From positions 1 through 64,000 of the forward strand of contig JBBCJR010000009.1 in NCBI GenBank assembly GCA_037190805.1: DNA of 64,000 nucleotides, in the 5' to 3' direction. Below the pieces are notes generated by a model. It was not told the origin of the DNA and ran no database searches. It was given only the letters and a program-made list of their open reading frames with translations. A program made the translations under genes and the position numbers. Of this stretch, positions 8,434-17,733 are shown one piece after another. This DNA is from JBBCJR01 sp037190805. Its GTDB lineage: Bacteria; Pseudomonadota; Alphaproteobacteria; Sphingomonadales; Sphingomonadaceae. Position 1 is the stretch's first letter. Each line of letters starts with the position of its first letter.

Positions 8434-8450
8434 TGGCACGATATCTGCTT
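8434..8450 (+). promoter_or_regulatory. Sigma-54 (-24/-12) promoter
   Basis: TGGCACGATATCTGCTT has the GG (8435-8436) and GC (8447-8448) dinucleotides separated by exactly 10 nt and a full TGGCACG -24 box. It lies 66 nt upstream of the first operon gene and faces it, with transcription expected to start near 8460. Confidence 0.85.
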
Positions 8451-8515
8451 AGGCATGATCAATAGTCCAAAAAACTGGATCACCCGCGACAGACGGGAAC
8501 CGTGAGAGGAGAGAA

Positions 8516-9736
8516 ATGGGCAATCTGGCGCCCGTCTACGTGCTGGCCACGTTGGACACGAAACTGGAAGAAGCCAGCTACCTTGCCGAAATGCTCGGCA
8601 AGGTAGGCGTTTCGGCGGTGCTGATCGATGTCGGCACATTGCATCCGCCCACGGCCGAGCCGGGTATCGACCGATCGACAGTCGCATCCTTTCATCCAGA
8701 GGGGGCGAATGCCGTTCTGGGGCTTCGGGAGCGTGGGGCAGCAGTTACCGCCATGAGCCGCGCGCTGCGCAGCTTCCTGATCGAGGCCTATCGCGGCGGG
8801 CGCTGTTCGGGCGCGGTGGGGCTGGGCGGCACAGGCGGCACCGCGATGATCGCGACCGCGATGCAGGGCCTCCCGATCGGTTTTCCCAAGCTGATGGTAT
8901 CCACAGTCGCGAGCGGTGACACCAGCAACTACATTGGCACCAGCGACATCACCATGATGTTCTCGGTCGTCGACGTCGCGGGCCTGAACCGGGTATCGCG
9001 CCAGATCTATCGCAACGCCGCGGCCGCCATCGCCGGCATGGCTCGCCTGGAAGCGGCGCGGAGCGACAGTAAGCCCGCGGTCGGTCTTACCATGTTCGGT
9101 GTCACCACCCCTTGTGTCACCGCCGTGCGCCAGATGCTGGAGCCCGCCGGCTATGACACCCTGGTCTTTCATGCCACCGGCGTCGGCGGGCGGGCGATGG
9201 AGGAACTGGCAGGCAGCGATCTTCTGGACGGCGTTCTCGACATCACCACGACCGAAGTCGCGGATGAAGTGGTAGGCGGCGTTTTCGCCTGCGGCCCTGC
9301 GCGGTTCGACACCATCCTCGAACGCCGCCTGCCTTATGTGATGTCACTGGGCGCGCTCGACATGGTCAACTTCGGCCCCATCGACACGGTGCCCGAGCGG
9401 TTCCGCAACCGCCGGCTGCATATCCACAACAGCAGCGTCACGCTGATGCGCACCACGATCGACGAGAATATCAGCTGCGCGCGCTGGATCGCCGGCAAGT
9501 TGAACGCTCACCCCGACAGCGGCTTCACGCTGTTGATCCCTGAAGGGGGCGTGTCCGAAATCGACAAGCCGGGCGGCCCGTTTCACGACCCGGAGGCCGA
9601 TCGCGCGCTGTTCGAGGAACTGGAGCGCCAGGTGTCCCAGGGTCCGACGCGCCGCATCGTCCGCTATCCGCATCACATCAACGACAAGGCGTTTGCCGAC
9701 GCAATCGTCACCGAGTTCGGCAAGGTCGCCGGCTAG
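8516..9736 (+). CDS. Tm-1-like ATP-binding protein, UPF0261 family
   Basis: A 406-residue cytoplasmic protein of the UPF0261 family (COG5441), equivalent to the N-terminal half of the tomato Tm-1 protein. Visible features are the N-terminal Y-V-L-A-T-L-D-T-K, the glycine-rich G-L-G-G-T-G-G-T-A-M, the central G-L-T-M-F-G-V-T-T-P-C-V and the C-terminal P-E-G-G-V-S. The biochemical reaction of bacterial members is not established. GAGAGGAGAG lies just before the ATG. First gene of the sigma-54 operon; the next gene is the TIM-barrel partner, so the two halves that plants fuse are adjacent here in the same order. Confidence 0.9.
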   Translation: MGNLAPVYVLATLDTKLEEASYLAEMLGKVGVSAVLIDVGTLHPPTAEPGIDRSTVASFHPEGANAVLGLRERGAAVTAMSRALRSFLIEAYRGGRCSGAVGLGGTGGTAMIATAMQGLPIGFPKLMVSTVASGDTSNYIGTSDITMMFSVVDVAGLNRVSRQIYRNAAAAIAGMARLEAARSDSKPAVGLTMFGVTTPCVTAVRQMLEPAGYDTLVFHATGVGGRAMEELAGSDLLDGVLDITTTEVADEVVGGVFACGPARFDTILERRLPYVMSLGALDMVNFGPIDTVPERFRNRRLHIHNSSVTLMRTTIDENISCARWIAGKLNAHPDSGFTLLIPEGGVSEIDKPGGPFHDPEADRALFEELERQVSQGPTRRIVRYPHHINDKAFADAIVTEFGKVAG

Positions 9737-9763
9737 GTCATGGCCAGTTTTCAGGGAGGGTAC

Positions 9764-10603
9764 ATGCACTGGAATCGCAGGGAAATCATCGCGGGCTTCC
9801 GCGAGAAGATCGCGGCCGGCCGACCGATCGTCGGCAGCGGCGCCGGGACCGGCATTTCCGCCAAGTGCGCCGAACAAGGGGGCGCCGATCTGCTGATCAT
9901 CTATAATTCCGGTCGCTATCGCATGGCGGGCCGCGGGTCGCTCAGCGGCCTGCTCGCCTATGGCAACGCCAATGAGATCGTCCTGGAAATGGGCAAGGAA
10001 GTCCTGACGATCGTGTCGCGGACCCCGGTTCTCGCCGGCGTGAACGGCACCGACCCCTTCCTGCTGACCGACCGCTTCCTGCGCGAAGTGGCGGACATGG
10101 GCTTTGCCGGCATCCAGAACTTCCCCACCGTCGGCCTGATCGACGGCTCGTTCCGGATCAATCTTGAAGAAACGGGCATGAGCTTCAGCAAGGAGATTGA
10201 TCTTATCGCTGCGGCCAATGCCGCCGATCTCCTGACCACGCCCTATGTCTTCGACGTCGAACAGGCCCGCCAGATGACGCGCGCCGGCGCCGACATCATC
10301 GTCGCCCATATGGGCCTGACGACCGGCGGCCAGATCGGCGCCAAGACCTCCCTGTCGCTCGACCAGTCCGCCGTACTCGTCAACGAGATCATTGAGGCGG
10401 CGCGCGCGGAACGGCCGGACATCATCGTCCTATGCCACGGCGGCCCGATCTCGATGCCCACGGACGTCGAATTCATGCTCGACAAATGCCCTGAGGTCGA
10501 CGGGTTCTACGGCGCCACCTCGATGGAGCGGCTACCCGCCGAAACGGCGATCACTCAACAGGTCAGCCAGTTCACCAATCTGTCCTTGAGGAAAAAATCA
10601 TGA
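9764..10603 (+). CDS. PEP hydrolase-like TIM-barrel enzyme (Tm-1 C-terminal half equivalent)
   Basis: A 279-residue TIM-barrel protein of the phosphoenolpyruvate hydrolase-like family (COG5564). Key stretches are G-S-G-A-G-T-G-I-S (24-32), L-L-A-Y-G-N-A-N-E (63-71), F-P-T-V-G-L-I-D-G (120-128), A-H-M-G-L-T (181-186) and L-C-H-G-G-P (223-228). The start at 9764 is chosen because GGAGGG lies 4 nt upstream; an in-frame ATG at 9740 would add eight residues without a good ribosome site. It follows the UPF0261 gene by 27 nt and overlaps the next gene by 4 nt (ATGA). Expected to act with the UPF0261 protein; substrate unknown. Confidence 0.88.
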   Translation: MHWNRREIIAGFREKIAAGRPIVGSGAGTGISAKCAEQGGADLLIIYNSGRYRMAGRGSLSGLLAYGNANEIVLEMGKEVLTIVSRTPVLAGVNGTDPFLLTDRFLREVADMGFAGIQNFPTVGLIDGSFRINLEETGMSFSKEIDLIAAANAADLLTTPYVFDVEQARQMTRAGADIIVAHMGLTTGGQIGAKTSLSLDQSAVLVNEIIEAARAERPDIIVLCHGGPISMPTDVEFMLDKCPEVDGFYGATSMERLPAETAITQQVSQFTNLSLRKKS

Positions 10604-11862
10604 CCGACCCGCACCGTCGTTCGCGTCGCAGCTGGCTGCTTGCGGCCGGCATCGCAGCTGTCCTCGCGCCGAGCGCGGCGGTTGCGGCAACTGCCCCGAC
10701 GATCGTGCTGATCGGCGGTGCGAAGCAGGGATATCCAAGGGGTGAACATGATTACCCGGACGGCGTCCTGAAAATCGAACGACTGATCAAGGCGTCGCCG
10801 GAGTTCGCCAAGGTGAAGCCGGTGATCAAGACCTACCCGGCCGGCTTTCCCAAGAATCTCTCGGAGATCGACGATGCGAGCGTCGTCCTTCTCTATTTCG
10901 GCATGGACTACAAGCCGACGGGCCATATCAGCCCGGTTCAGGATCCGGCGGTCAAGGCCGGGCTGAACCGGCTGATGGCGCGCGGCGTCGGCCTCATCGC
11001 CCTCCATCAGGCCTTCACTGTCCCCGACGCCAAGGCCGACGTACCCTACACCAACTGGCTGGGGGGTATCCGCATCGGGATGGCGGACCGGACGACCGAG
11101 ATCGCCCCGATCTCGATCACCACACAATCCCACCCCATCGCCAGCGGTCTGACATCGTTCGAATATCTCGACGAGTTCTACCCGACGATCAACATGACAT
11201 CCTCGCCCGGCGTTACGCCGATTCTCAGCGCGCGCGTCCATGTCCAGCATCGCGACAACAAGCCGGTGTTCGAGGACCCCGCGTCGAACAGAGTGGTGGC
11301 CTGGGCCTATGAGCGCTCCGATGGCGGCCGGGCCTTCGCCTTTTCCGGCGCGCACGAATTGTCGTTCCTCGACCAGCCGCAGGTTCGCAAGATGGTGCTG
11401 AACGCCGTTCTCTGGGCATCGAAGAACGATGTTCCGGCCGCTGGCGTGACCACCACCGTGCCCGCCGGACGCCGTATTGGCCAGTCGATGCCCGACCCGG
11501 CCGATTATCAGCGCGTCGTACTGCCCGCCGCCGAAGTCACGCCCGAGCCGCAGACCTGGGGCAAACTGGAATGGTTTGCGTCTCGTCCGCTCGGCAACTC
11601 GGCGACGATGACCGTGGGCCAGGCGACGATCTCGGTCGGCAAGGAAAACCCGGTGCACTGGCACCCCAATTGCGACGAGATTCTGCATGTCCTCAAGGGA
11701 CACATCATGCACCGCGTGGGGGACAAGGAGTATGAGATGAAGGCGGGCGACACCGTCGTCATCCCCGAAGGCCAGCTCCACAACGCGCGCAATATCGGCT
11801 CGGAAGACGCCGTGCTGCTGGTTTCCTTCAATTCCGCCGATCGTGTGGCGATCGGCGAGTGA
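10600..11862 (+). CDS. Secreted ThuA-like / cupin fusion protein
   Basis: A 420-residue protein with an N-terminal export signal containing Arg pairs (R-R-S-R-R-S-W-L-L-A-A-G-I, cleavage near A-V-A-A, about residue 30), possibly Tat. It has a ThuA-like glutamine-amidotransferase-fold domain (about 34-275; includes L-H-Q-A-F and W-A-Y-E-R) and a C-terminal cupin (about 320-415) with metal-ligand motif H-W-H-P-N-C-D-E and second motif P-E-G-Q-L-H-N. ThuA-like domains are linked to sugar and polyol catabolism, but no reaction can be assigned. It overlaps the TIM-barrel gene by 4 nt and the next gene by 4 nt, so it is translationally coupled on both sides. Confidence 0.85.
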   Translation: MTDPHRRSRRSWLLAAGIAAVLAPSAAVAATAPTIVLIGGAKQGYPRGEHDYPDGVLKIERLIKASPEFAKVKPVIKTYPAGFPKNLSEIDDASVVLLYFGMDYKPTGHISPVQDPAVKAGLNRLMARGVGLIALHQAFTVPDAKADVPYTNWLGGIRIGMADRTTEIAPISITTQSHPIASGLTSFEYLDEFYPTINMTSSPGVTPILSARVHVQHRDNKPVFEDPASNRVVAWAYERSDGGRAFAFSGAHELSFLDQPQVRKMVLNAVLWASKNDVPAAGVTTTVPAGRRIGQSMPDPADYQRVVLPAAEVTPEPQTWGKLEWFASRPLGNSATMTVGQATISVGKENPVHWHPNCDEILHVLKGHIMHRVGDKEYEMKAGDTVVIPEGQLHNARNIGSEDAVLLVSFNSADRVAIGE

Positions 11863-13628
11863 TCGTGCGGAAAACCAGCCCTCGTCTGATTGCCCTGGGG
11901 CTGGCGGCGAGTGCGCTCGCCAGCTCCATGGCGGGATCAGCCCCGGCCCCCAAGGACATCCTGACCGGCTTTGCCGACCGGGAACGCACGGGCTGGTTTT
12001 CCGGCGAAACACGGCTGACGCCGGCCAGTGTAGCCAGCGGCCGGTTCGACAAATTGTGGGAATCGCCACCGCTCGATCCGAGCGGTCAGTTTCCCGCCCG
12101 GCTTTACGCATCGCCCCTCTACGTCAACAGCCTGCGGATCGGTACGGGCCCCGCGCGGGGGAAATCACTTCCAGTCGTCATCGCCGCGACCAACAACGGG
12201 TTCGTCTATGCGATCGCCGCAGGCGGCCGCGGTACAACGCCTGGCACGATTTTGTGGAAAACCCAGTTCGACCCGCCGTGCGATCTGTTGTGGGATGGCG
12301 GGCCCATGGGCGTCCTCAGCACCCCGATCATCGACCAGAGGCGCAAGCGTCTTTACGTCGCCAGTTGCAGCGCCAAGGCCGGTTGGCAGGTCTATGCACT
12401 CGAGCTGGCGACAGGCCGGGTGCTTGATGGCTGGCCGGTCTCCATTCATGAGTCGGTGCTCGATCAGCCAGGCCTGAACCGCAATCGCAGCGAGGTGCCA
12501 CAGCCCGCGCCCGAGGCGAGGCGGGGCCGCTTCTACATCCAGCGCGGCGCGCTGAATCTCAGCGCCGACGATCGTTATCTGTACGTGACACTGGGTCAGG
12601 CGCGCGGCTGGATGGTTGCCGTCGACACACGAAAGGCTGCCGTCGCATCAGCCTACAGCGCCACGCCGATCCCGTCCGATTCCGTCGGCGGCATCTGGGG
12701 CTCCACCGGACCGGCGATCGATCGATCAGGCGCGGTGTTCGTGGTAACCGGCGCCAGCGGCGGACAGGCGCAGGCAGCGCCGGTCGGCAACCGCGCCCAG
12801 TCGGTCCTGAAATTCCAGATGGCCGCGCAGACCGGCCTGACGCTCAGCGGTATCTACACACCCTTCAACCATTGTGAATCCGGCGCCGCCGATATCGATC
12901 TGGGCAGCAGCGGCGTCGCGATCATCCCGCCGCTGAACAATCGAAAGGCACATGACGAACTGCTGGCGCTGGGCGGCAAGCAGGGTAACGCCTATCTGCT
13001 GGCCGCGCAGAGCTTCAGCACGCCGGGGCGTGAACGCGAACCTTGCGGCACCGATCCGGCCAGCGATCACTCGCTGCTTCCTCCTGGCGATCAACCGCAT
13101 TTCGGCGGGCGTGGGCCGCTCAGCATCTTTTCACCCTATTCGAATAGCGACGGGATGCTCGACCGGGCGAAAAACCGGGCGACTCCTGCTTACTTCCGCG
13201 ACCAGGCCGGGCACGAGTTCCTGTTCTTCAGCGGGAACAGCAAGGACCCGGAGGACACGCGCGTCAGCGTGGCGTCCAGTCTGATCCGGGTCCGACTGGT
13301 CCGCCCCAGGGACGGTTCACCCTATTTGCAGACCGACCAGAAGGCCGACAGCTTCGTGCTTCAGAATCCCGGCCCGACTGTCATCAGCGGTCGTAGCGAT
13401 CAGGCGATCGTCTGGCTTCTGGATACGGATGCGCCACGCAGCGCCCGCATGTACGGCCCGAAGGCCCCGAAACCAATTCTCTATGCCATAGATCCGATGA
13501 CCATGAAGATAATATGGCAAACAACTTCCGGAAATCTTGAGACGAGTGGCAAATACAATTGGCCAATAGTCACTAGAGACAACGTATTCATTGGAACTGA
13601 TAGAATAGTCGCGTTTGGTTTGAAGTAA
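11859..13628 (+). CDS. Secreted PQQ-like beta-propeller protein
   Basis: A 589-residue exported protein (signal about residues 1-26, A-L-A-S-S-M-A-G-S-A). The repeated blades have the pattern of PQQ/WD-like propellers: Y-A-S-P-L-Y-V-N, V-I-A-A-T-N-N-G-F-V-Y-A-I, L-Y-V-A-S-C-S, and finally L-Y-A-I-D-P-M-T-M-K-I-I-W-Q and the last strand D-R-I-V-A-F-G-L. I see no adjacent-Cys pair of the kind in PQQ alcohol dehydrogenases, so catalysis with PQQ is not proven. The start is the GTG at 11859, overlapping the previous stop; a GTG at 11865 is an alternative. The last 150 nt are AT-richer than the rest. Confidence 0.75.
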   Translation: MIVRKTSPRLIALGLAASALASSMAGSAPAPKDILTGFADRERTGWFSGETRLTPASVASGRFDKLWESPPLDPSGQFPARLYASPLYVNSLRIGTGPARGKSLPVVIAATNNGFVYAIAAGGRGTTPGTILWKTQFDPPCDLLWDGGPMGVLSTPIIDQRRKRLYVASCSAKAGWQVYALELATGRVLDGWPVSIHESVLDQPGLNRNRSEVPQPAPEARRGRFYIQRGALNLSADDRYLYVTLGQARGWMVAVDTRKAAVASAYSATPIPSDSVGGIWGSTGPAIDRSGAVFVVTGASGGQAQAAPVGNRAQSVLKFQMAAQTGLTLSGIYTPFNHCESGAADIDLGSSGVAIIPPLNNRKAHDELLALGGKQGNAYLLAAQSFSTPGREREPCGTDPASDHSLLPPGDQPHFGGRGPLSIFSPYSNSDGMLDRAKNRATPAYFRDQAGHEFLFFSGNSKDPEDTRVSVASSLIRVRLVRPRDGSPYLQTDQKADSFVLQNPGPTVISGRSDQAIVWLLDTDAPRSARMYGPKAPKPILYAIDPMTMKIIWQTTSGNLETSGKYNWPIVTRDNVFIGTDRIVAFGLK

Positions 13629-13706
13629 CTGAAAAACCTGTGTCGGCAATGATTTTGCCGAATGGCGAAGCTTTGCCTTTTGAAAAAGCAAAACGGGAGG
13701 GGTAAG

Positions 13707-16622
13707 ATGCATATCAATCATCGTAGAGACTGGCTGAAATCGTCGGCCGTATTGGCGATCGCGCTCGGCATGGCCTATCCCGCGTTCGCGCAGACGGCGT
13801 CAGGCTCTGCCGACAGCCCGGACCAGACCGCCGCCGATCCCAGCGTCATCAGCGATATCATCGTGACCGGATCCAGCATTCGCGGCGCTCCGCCCGTTGG
13901 CTCGAATCTGATCAGCGTCAATCGAGAGGCGATCGAAGAAACCAGCATTCAGACTGTGCAACAGCTTCTGAAAACCGTGCCTGCTGTCACTGGTCTCGGC
14001 AGTGCCGGCCAAGGCGCCTTCGGCAGCCTCGACGCGGCTGGCGCCAACGCGCCGACGATTCATGGCCTGGGCGGCGTTTCCAGCAACAGCACGCTGATCG
14101 TCATCGACGGTCATCGCTTTCCCTTGAGCGGCGTCATCCGCAGTCTGGGCGATCCCAATATCCTGCCGCCAAATGCGATCGAGCGGGTCGAGGTGGTGGC
14201 GGACGGCGCCTCGTCGATTTACGGTTCGGATGCGGTGGCCGGGGTCATCAACTTCGTCACCCGTCGTCGCTTCGAGGGCATCGAGGTCAACGGCCAGCTC
14301 GGCTTCGGCAAGAACTATCGCACGCGTAATGCCAGCCTCACCGCCGGCCAGCGTTGGGACACCGGCTTTGCCTTCTTCGCCTATAATTATTCGGATCGCG
14401 ACGCGCTTGCCGAGCGGGACCGGTCGTTCACGCGGCGAAATCATATCCCCGACGGCGGCACCAACTTCTCCAACTTCAACTGCGGTCCGGCGACGTTCCA
14501 GCCCACGGGTAGCTCGCTGATTTATCAGGCGCCCTATACGAGCCCCGGCGTATCGAACGCCCAGGCGAACGCCATGTGCGACGAGACGGGCGTCACCGAC
14601 CTGATCCCAAGCGAAAAGCGGCACGCGATGATGGCGAAGGTCGAGCAGGAGTTCGGCGACCGCCTGACCCTGAGCACCGATGTCGTCTATTCGATCCGAC
14701 GCAACGTCCAGAATATTTCGCGCGGCTCGGTCACCGCCCGCGTGTTCGGGCCGGGCAATGCCAATGCCAGCCAGATCAATCCCTTCTATGTCTTCCCCAC
14801 GGGAGTCACGGCGACCAGCGGACTTGTCCGGTTCAATGCCGACGAACTGCTGGGGCCGGGCGCCAAGGCCTATTCCGAGGCGGAAACATTCTATGCCACC
14901 GGGAATATCCAGTATCGCCTGAGCGACTCCTGGCGCCTGAGCGGGATGGTGATGGCGGGCGTCAACACCAGCTCGATCACCAACATCGGCCAGCTCTGCA
15001 CCAGCTGCGCCCTGCTGGCGCTCAACGGCACGACAAATACCAACGGCGTTCTTACCCAGCCGTCGATCATCGGCACCAACACCATCGTTCTCAACGTGCC
15101 GCTGACCGCTGCCAACGCTCTCGACGTCTTCAACCCGGCGGCGACCAATCGCACCTCGGCGGCGGTTCTCGCCCAGCTGACCGATTCCAACAATTTCCAG
15201 CGCGCCCGCCAAGATATCCAGCAGTATATCGTGAAGGTCGACGGTGACCTGTTCTCGTTGCCGGCTGGCGAGGTGAAGGTCGCCGTAGGCGGTGAATATG
15301 TGAAATATGGCGCCAGCCCGGAGCTGGCTCAGCCGCTCAATACCGGACCCGCCTCGACCGGATCGCGCTATCTCAACCTCAAATATTCGCGCGACGTCAA
15401 ATCGGCTTTCGCCGAAGCGCTGGTCCCCATTGTCTCCGAAGACATGGATATCTCGTTCATCCGCACGCTCGACCTGAATATTTCCGGCCGCTACGATAAG
15501 TACAGCGACTTCGGATCGACGACCAATCCCAAGGTCGGCCTGAACTGGCAGGTCGTCGAAGGCGTGAAGGTGCGCGGCAACATCGCGCGGTCGTTCGTCG
15601 CCCCGCCCATCGGCACGATCGGCCAGGACGGGATGAGCCTGGACACCAACTTCGGCGCGCGCAGCGGCCAGTTCGAGGTTCCGCTGGATCGCTACCCGGA
15701 TGCCCGGCTGATCCCCGGCTGCGCCACCGCGACAACGACGTGCACCTTCGGCACCGCCGCCATCCCCGGCATGCAGATCAATGGCGCGAACCCGGACCTC
15801 AAGGCCCAGAAAGGCAAGACCTGGTCGATCGGTCTTGATCTGGCGCCGGTCGCCACACCTGGCCTGACCGCCAGCTTCACCTTCTGGCACAACAATTTCC
15901 GGGGCGGCGTCACCTCGCCAATTCCGGCGCTGGCGCTGAATTCGACCGGCTTCGCCAATCTGCTCACCATCTATCCGAACGGCGCCACTCCCGATGAAAT
16001 CGCTGCGTTCCAGGGTTATCGCCCGCAAAGCACGGTGCTGGCGGAAACGGTGTATTTCGGCTTCGACTTCCGCAACCAGAACGCGCTCAACCTGACGGTC
16101 GAGGGCATCGATGCCGATGTCCGCTATCGTCATCGGTTCGATTGGGGCACGTTGCGCGGCGGCGTCGCCGCCACATACAAGACGCGCTTCGACCAGCAGG
16201 TCGGTGACAACAGCCCGACGTTCAGCGTGCTGAACCGCAACCGCTTCAACTCGACCTTCCCGTCGCTGCGTCTCGATCTTCGGGGCGATATCGGCTTCGA
16301 TGTCGGACCGGTGTCGGGCGCGGTCTTCGTCAATCATACCGGCGGCTACACCTTCTGGGGCGACAGCGCGGTGAACCCGATCACGACCAGCGGCGGCGCC
16401 CCGACCGGCGGCGGCGACAAGGTCAAGTCGTACACCACCGTCGATCTCAACCTCGGCTACAGCTTCGAAGGTATCCTGCCTGGAAATGTTCGCGCCTTCG
16501 TCGACGTCACCAACCTGTTCGACCGCGCGCCGCCGTTCATCAACGTCGCCACCGGCTACGACAATTTCGTGTCCAACCCGATCGGACGAGTGGTGACGTT
16601 CGGACTGCGCACCAAGTTCTGA
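13707..16622 (+). CDS. TonB-dependent receptor of the sigma-54 operon
   Basis: A 971-residue outer-membrane receptor: signal peptide ending in A-Y-P-A-F-A-Q-T (about 28-30), TonB-box-like start (I-S-D-I-I-V-T-G-S), plug domain (about 60-190, with V-E-V-V-A-D-G-A-S-S-I-Y-G-S-D-A-V-A-G-V) and a long barrel ending in the C-terminal aromatic K-F. The ATG at 13707 is preceded by GGGAGGGG. It lies 78 nt after the propeller gene, probably in the same transcript, and would import the substrate of the operon. It belongs to the large-loop Caulobacter/sphingomonad receptor type and differs from the two receptors at 18329 and 21948. Confidence 0.92.
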   Translation: MHINHRRDWLKSSAVLAIALGMAYPAFAQTASGSADSPDQTAADPSVISDIIVTGSSIRGAPPVGSNLISVNREAIEETSIQTVQQLLKTVPAVTGLGSAGQGAFGSLDAAGANAPTIHGLGGVSSNSTLIVIDGHRFPLSGVIRSLGDPNILPPNAIERVEVVADGASSIYGSDAVAGVINFVTRRRFEGIEVNGQLGFGKNYRTRNASLTAGQRWDTGFAFFAYNYSDRDALAERDRSFTRRNHIPDGGTNFSNFNCGPATFQPTGSSLIYQAPYTSPGVSNAQANAMCDETGVTDLIPSEKRHAMMAKVEQEFGDRLTLSTDVVYSIRRNVQNISRGSVTARVFGPGNANASQINPFYVFPTGVTATSGLVRFNADELLGPGAKAYSEAETFYATGNIQYRLSDSWRLSGMVMAGVNTSSITNIGQLCTSCALLALNGTTNTNGVLTQPSIIGTNTIVLNVPLTAANALDVFNPAATNRTSAAVLAQLTDSNNFQRARQDIQQYIVKVDGDLFSLPAGEVKVAVGGEYVKYGASPELAQPLNTGPASTGSRYLNLKYSRDVKSAFAEALVPIVSEDMDISFIRTLDLNISGRYDKYSDFGSTTNPKVGLNWQVVEGVKVRGNIARSFVAPPIGTIGQDGMSLDTNFGARSGQFEVPLDRYPDARLIPGCATATTTCTFGTAAIPGMQINGANPDLKAQKGKTWSIGLDLAPVATPGLTASFTFWHNNFRGGVTSPIPALALNSTGFANLLTIYPNGATPDEIAAFQGYRPQSTVLAETVYFGFDFRNQNALNLTVEGIDADVRYRHRFDWGTLRGGVAATYKTRFDQQVGDNSPTFSVLNRNRFNSTFPSLRLDLRGDIGFDVGPVSGAVFVNHTGGYTFWGDSAVNPITTSGGAPTGGGDKVKSYTTVDLNLGYSFEGILPGNVRAFVDVTNLFDRAPPFINVATGYDNFVSNPIGRVVTFGLRTKF

Positions 16623-16698
16623 TGATCGGTCATGTCGTGGCTGGCGATGATCCGCCGGCCACGACGACTGACGCGCGATGCTGGAGAGGCACGTAACC

Positions 16699-17175
16699 AT
16701 GAGAAACATATCCGCACTTGCCGCCACCGCCCTGATCGCCGCGATATCCAGCGTGATCTGCGCCCGGCTTCAGATTCCCGTCTGGATCATGTTCATCGGC
16801 TGGATCGCATTCGTGGCCGGGGGCGCGTCCGCCGCAACCGCCGCGCCGACCTTCGCCTCCTCACTCCTGGGCGCCCTGCTGGGCAGCGTTGGGGCATTGA
16901 TTATCGCGGGGGGCAGCCCCGGTCTCGGCGATCTGGCGCTGCTCGTCGGGGTGTTCGTGATCGTGTTTGTTGCGTTGCTTGCACAATATCTGCCGGTCAT
17001 CAGCAGCGTCATCTGCTATTTCATCGGCATGACGACCTTCTTCGCGTCCGGCATGCCTCCCGCCCTCTCGACCTGGACGGTGATCGGCGCCGGCCTGCTG
17101 ATCGGCGTTGGATCGGGCCTGCTTGCCACGGTCCTGTCGGCCAGGATCGCCAGCCCTCGTAGCGCCAGCAGTTGA
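16699..17175 (+). CDS. DUF1097-type inner-membrane protein
   Basis: A 158-residue, almost entirely hydrophobic protein with about five membrane helices (for example A-L-A-A-T-A-L-I-A-A-I-S-S-V and L-A-L-L-V-G-V-F-V-I-V-F-V-A-L-L), resembling the DUF1097 family of small membrane proteins. The ATG at 16699 has GGAGAGG 9 nt upstream. No function is known; position suggests a role in transport or retention of the operon's substrate. Confidence 0.65.
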   Translation: MRNISALAATALIAAISSVICARLQIPVWIMFIGWIAFVAGGASAATAAPTFASSLLGALLGSVGALIIAGGSPGLGDLALLVGVFVIVFVALLAQYLPVISSVICYFIGMTTFFASGMPPALSTWTVIGAGLLIGVGSGLLATVLSARIASPRSASS

Positions 17176-17242
17176 GCCGATGGGTCATGCGAGGTTAACG
17201 CCGCTCATGCTCTGTTGGGCACGCGGTATGGGGAGTTGCGTG

Positions 17243-17566
17243 ATGTCTTACCGGCTTTATCTAAGCGTCACGGCGACCTTGGCGCTAGCCGCAACGTCGC
17301 ACGCGCAGCCTGCCCCGACGCCTGCCGAGCAGCCTGGCAAGCAACTCTTCCTGGACACCTGTGGCGGTTGCCACACGCTGGATATCGCGACCGCCCATCG
17401 CATGACGGGGGAGGAATGGCGCGACACGGTTGATCGCATGATCATGATGGGAGCGGAGCTGTCACCGGAAAGCAGCGCACTGATCGTGGACTATCTGACC
17501 AAGCAGCACGGCCTCGACGAACCCGGTGGCGGTGCGACTTCCACCGCAGGGTCGCCACCCCAATAA
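17243..17566 (+). CDS. Small secreted mono-haem cytochrome c
   Basis: A 107-residue protein with signal peptide (cleavage near H-A-Q-P, about 20-22) and one haem-binding motif C-G-G-C-H (40-44), followed by distal methionines (M-I-M-M-G, about 69-73) that could supply the sixth ligand. This is the size and layout of small periplasmic cytochromes that accept electrons from quinoprotein-type dehydrogenases. The ATG at 17243 has GGGGAG 7 nt upstream. Its presence in one operon with a propeller protein suggests a periplasmic oxidation step; this is inference. Confidence 0.8.
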   Translation: MSYRLYLSVTATLALAATSHAQPAPTPAEQPGKQLFLDTCGGCHTLDIATAHRMTGEEWRDTVDRMIMMGAELSPESSALIVDYLTKQHGLDEPGGGATSTAGSPPQ

Positions 17567-17733
17567 CGTCACGACGCCCGCCGGGCATGCCGGAGTCGAC
17601 AAGCCCGCCAATCACGGGCCGTTGATCCGCAATCACCATTGCGTTGAATCGCATCTCCTGTCGGCAGCCTGGAGCGCAGGATAGCCTCGTCGCTCCAGAG
17701 AACCATATGATGGAAAAGCCGGAGGGGATTAAC

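Noticed and set aside
13800..16727. A 975-residue open frame on the minus strand across the TonB receptor gene
   Set aside because: Shadow of the receptor: GC-rich codon structure keeps the opposite frame open. It has no domains, and the plus strand has a signal peptide, plug and barrel.
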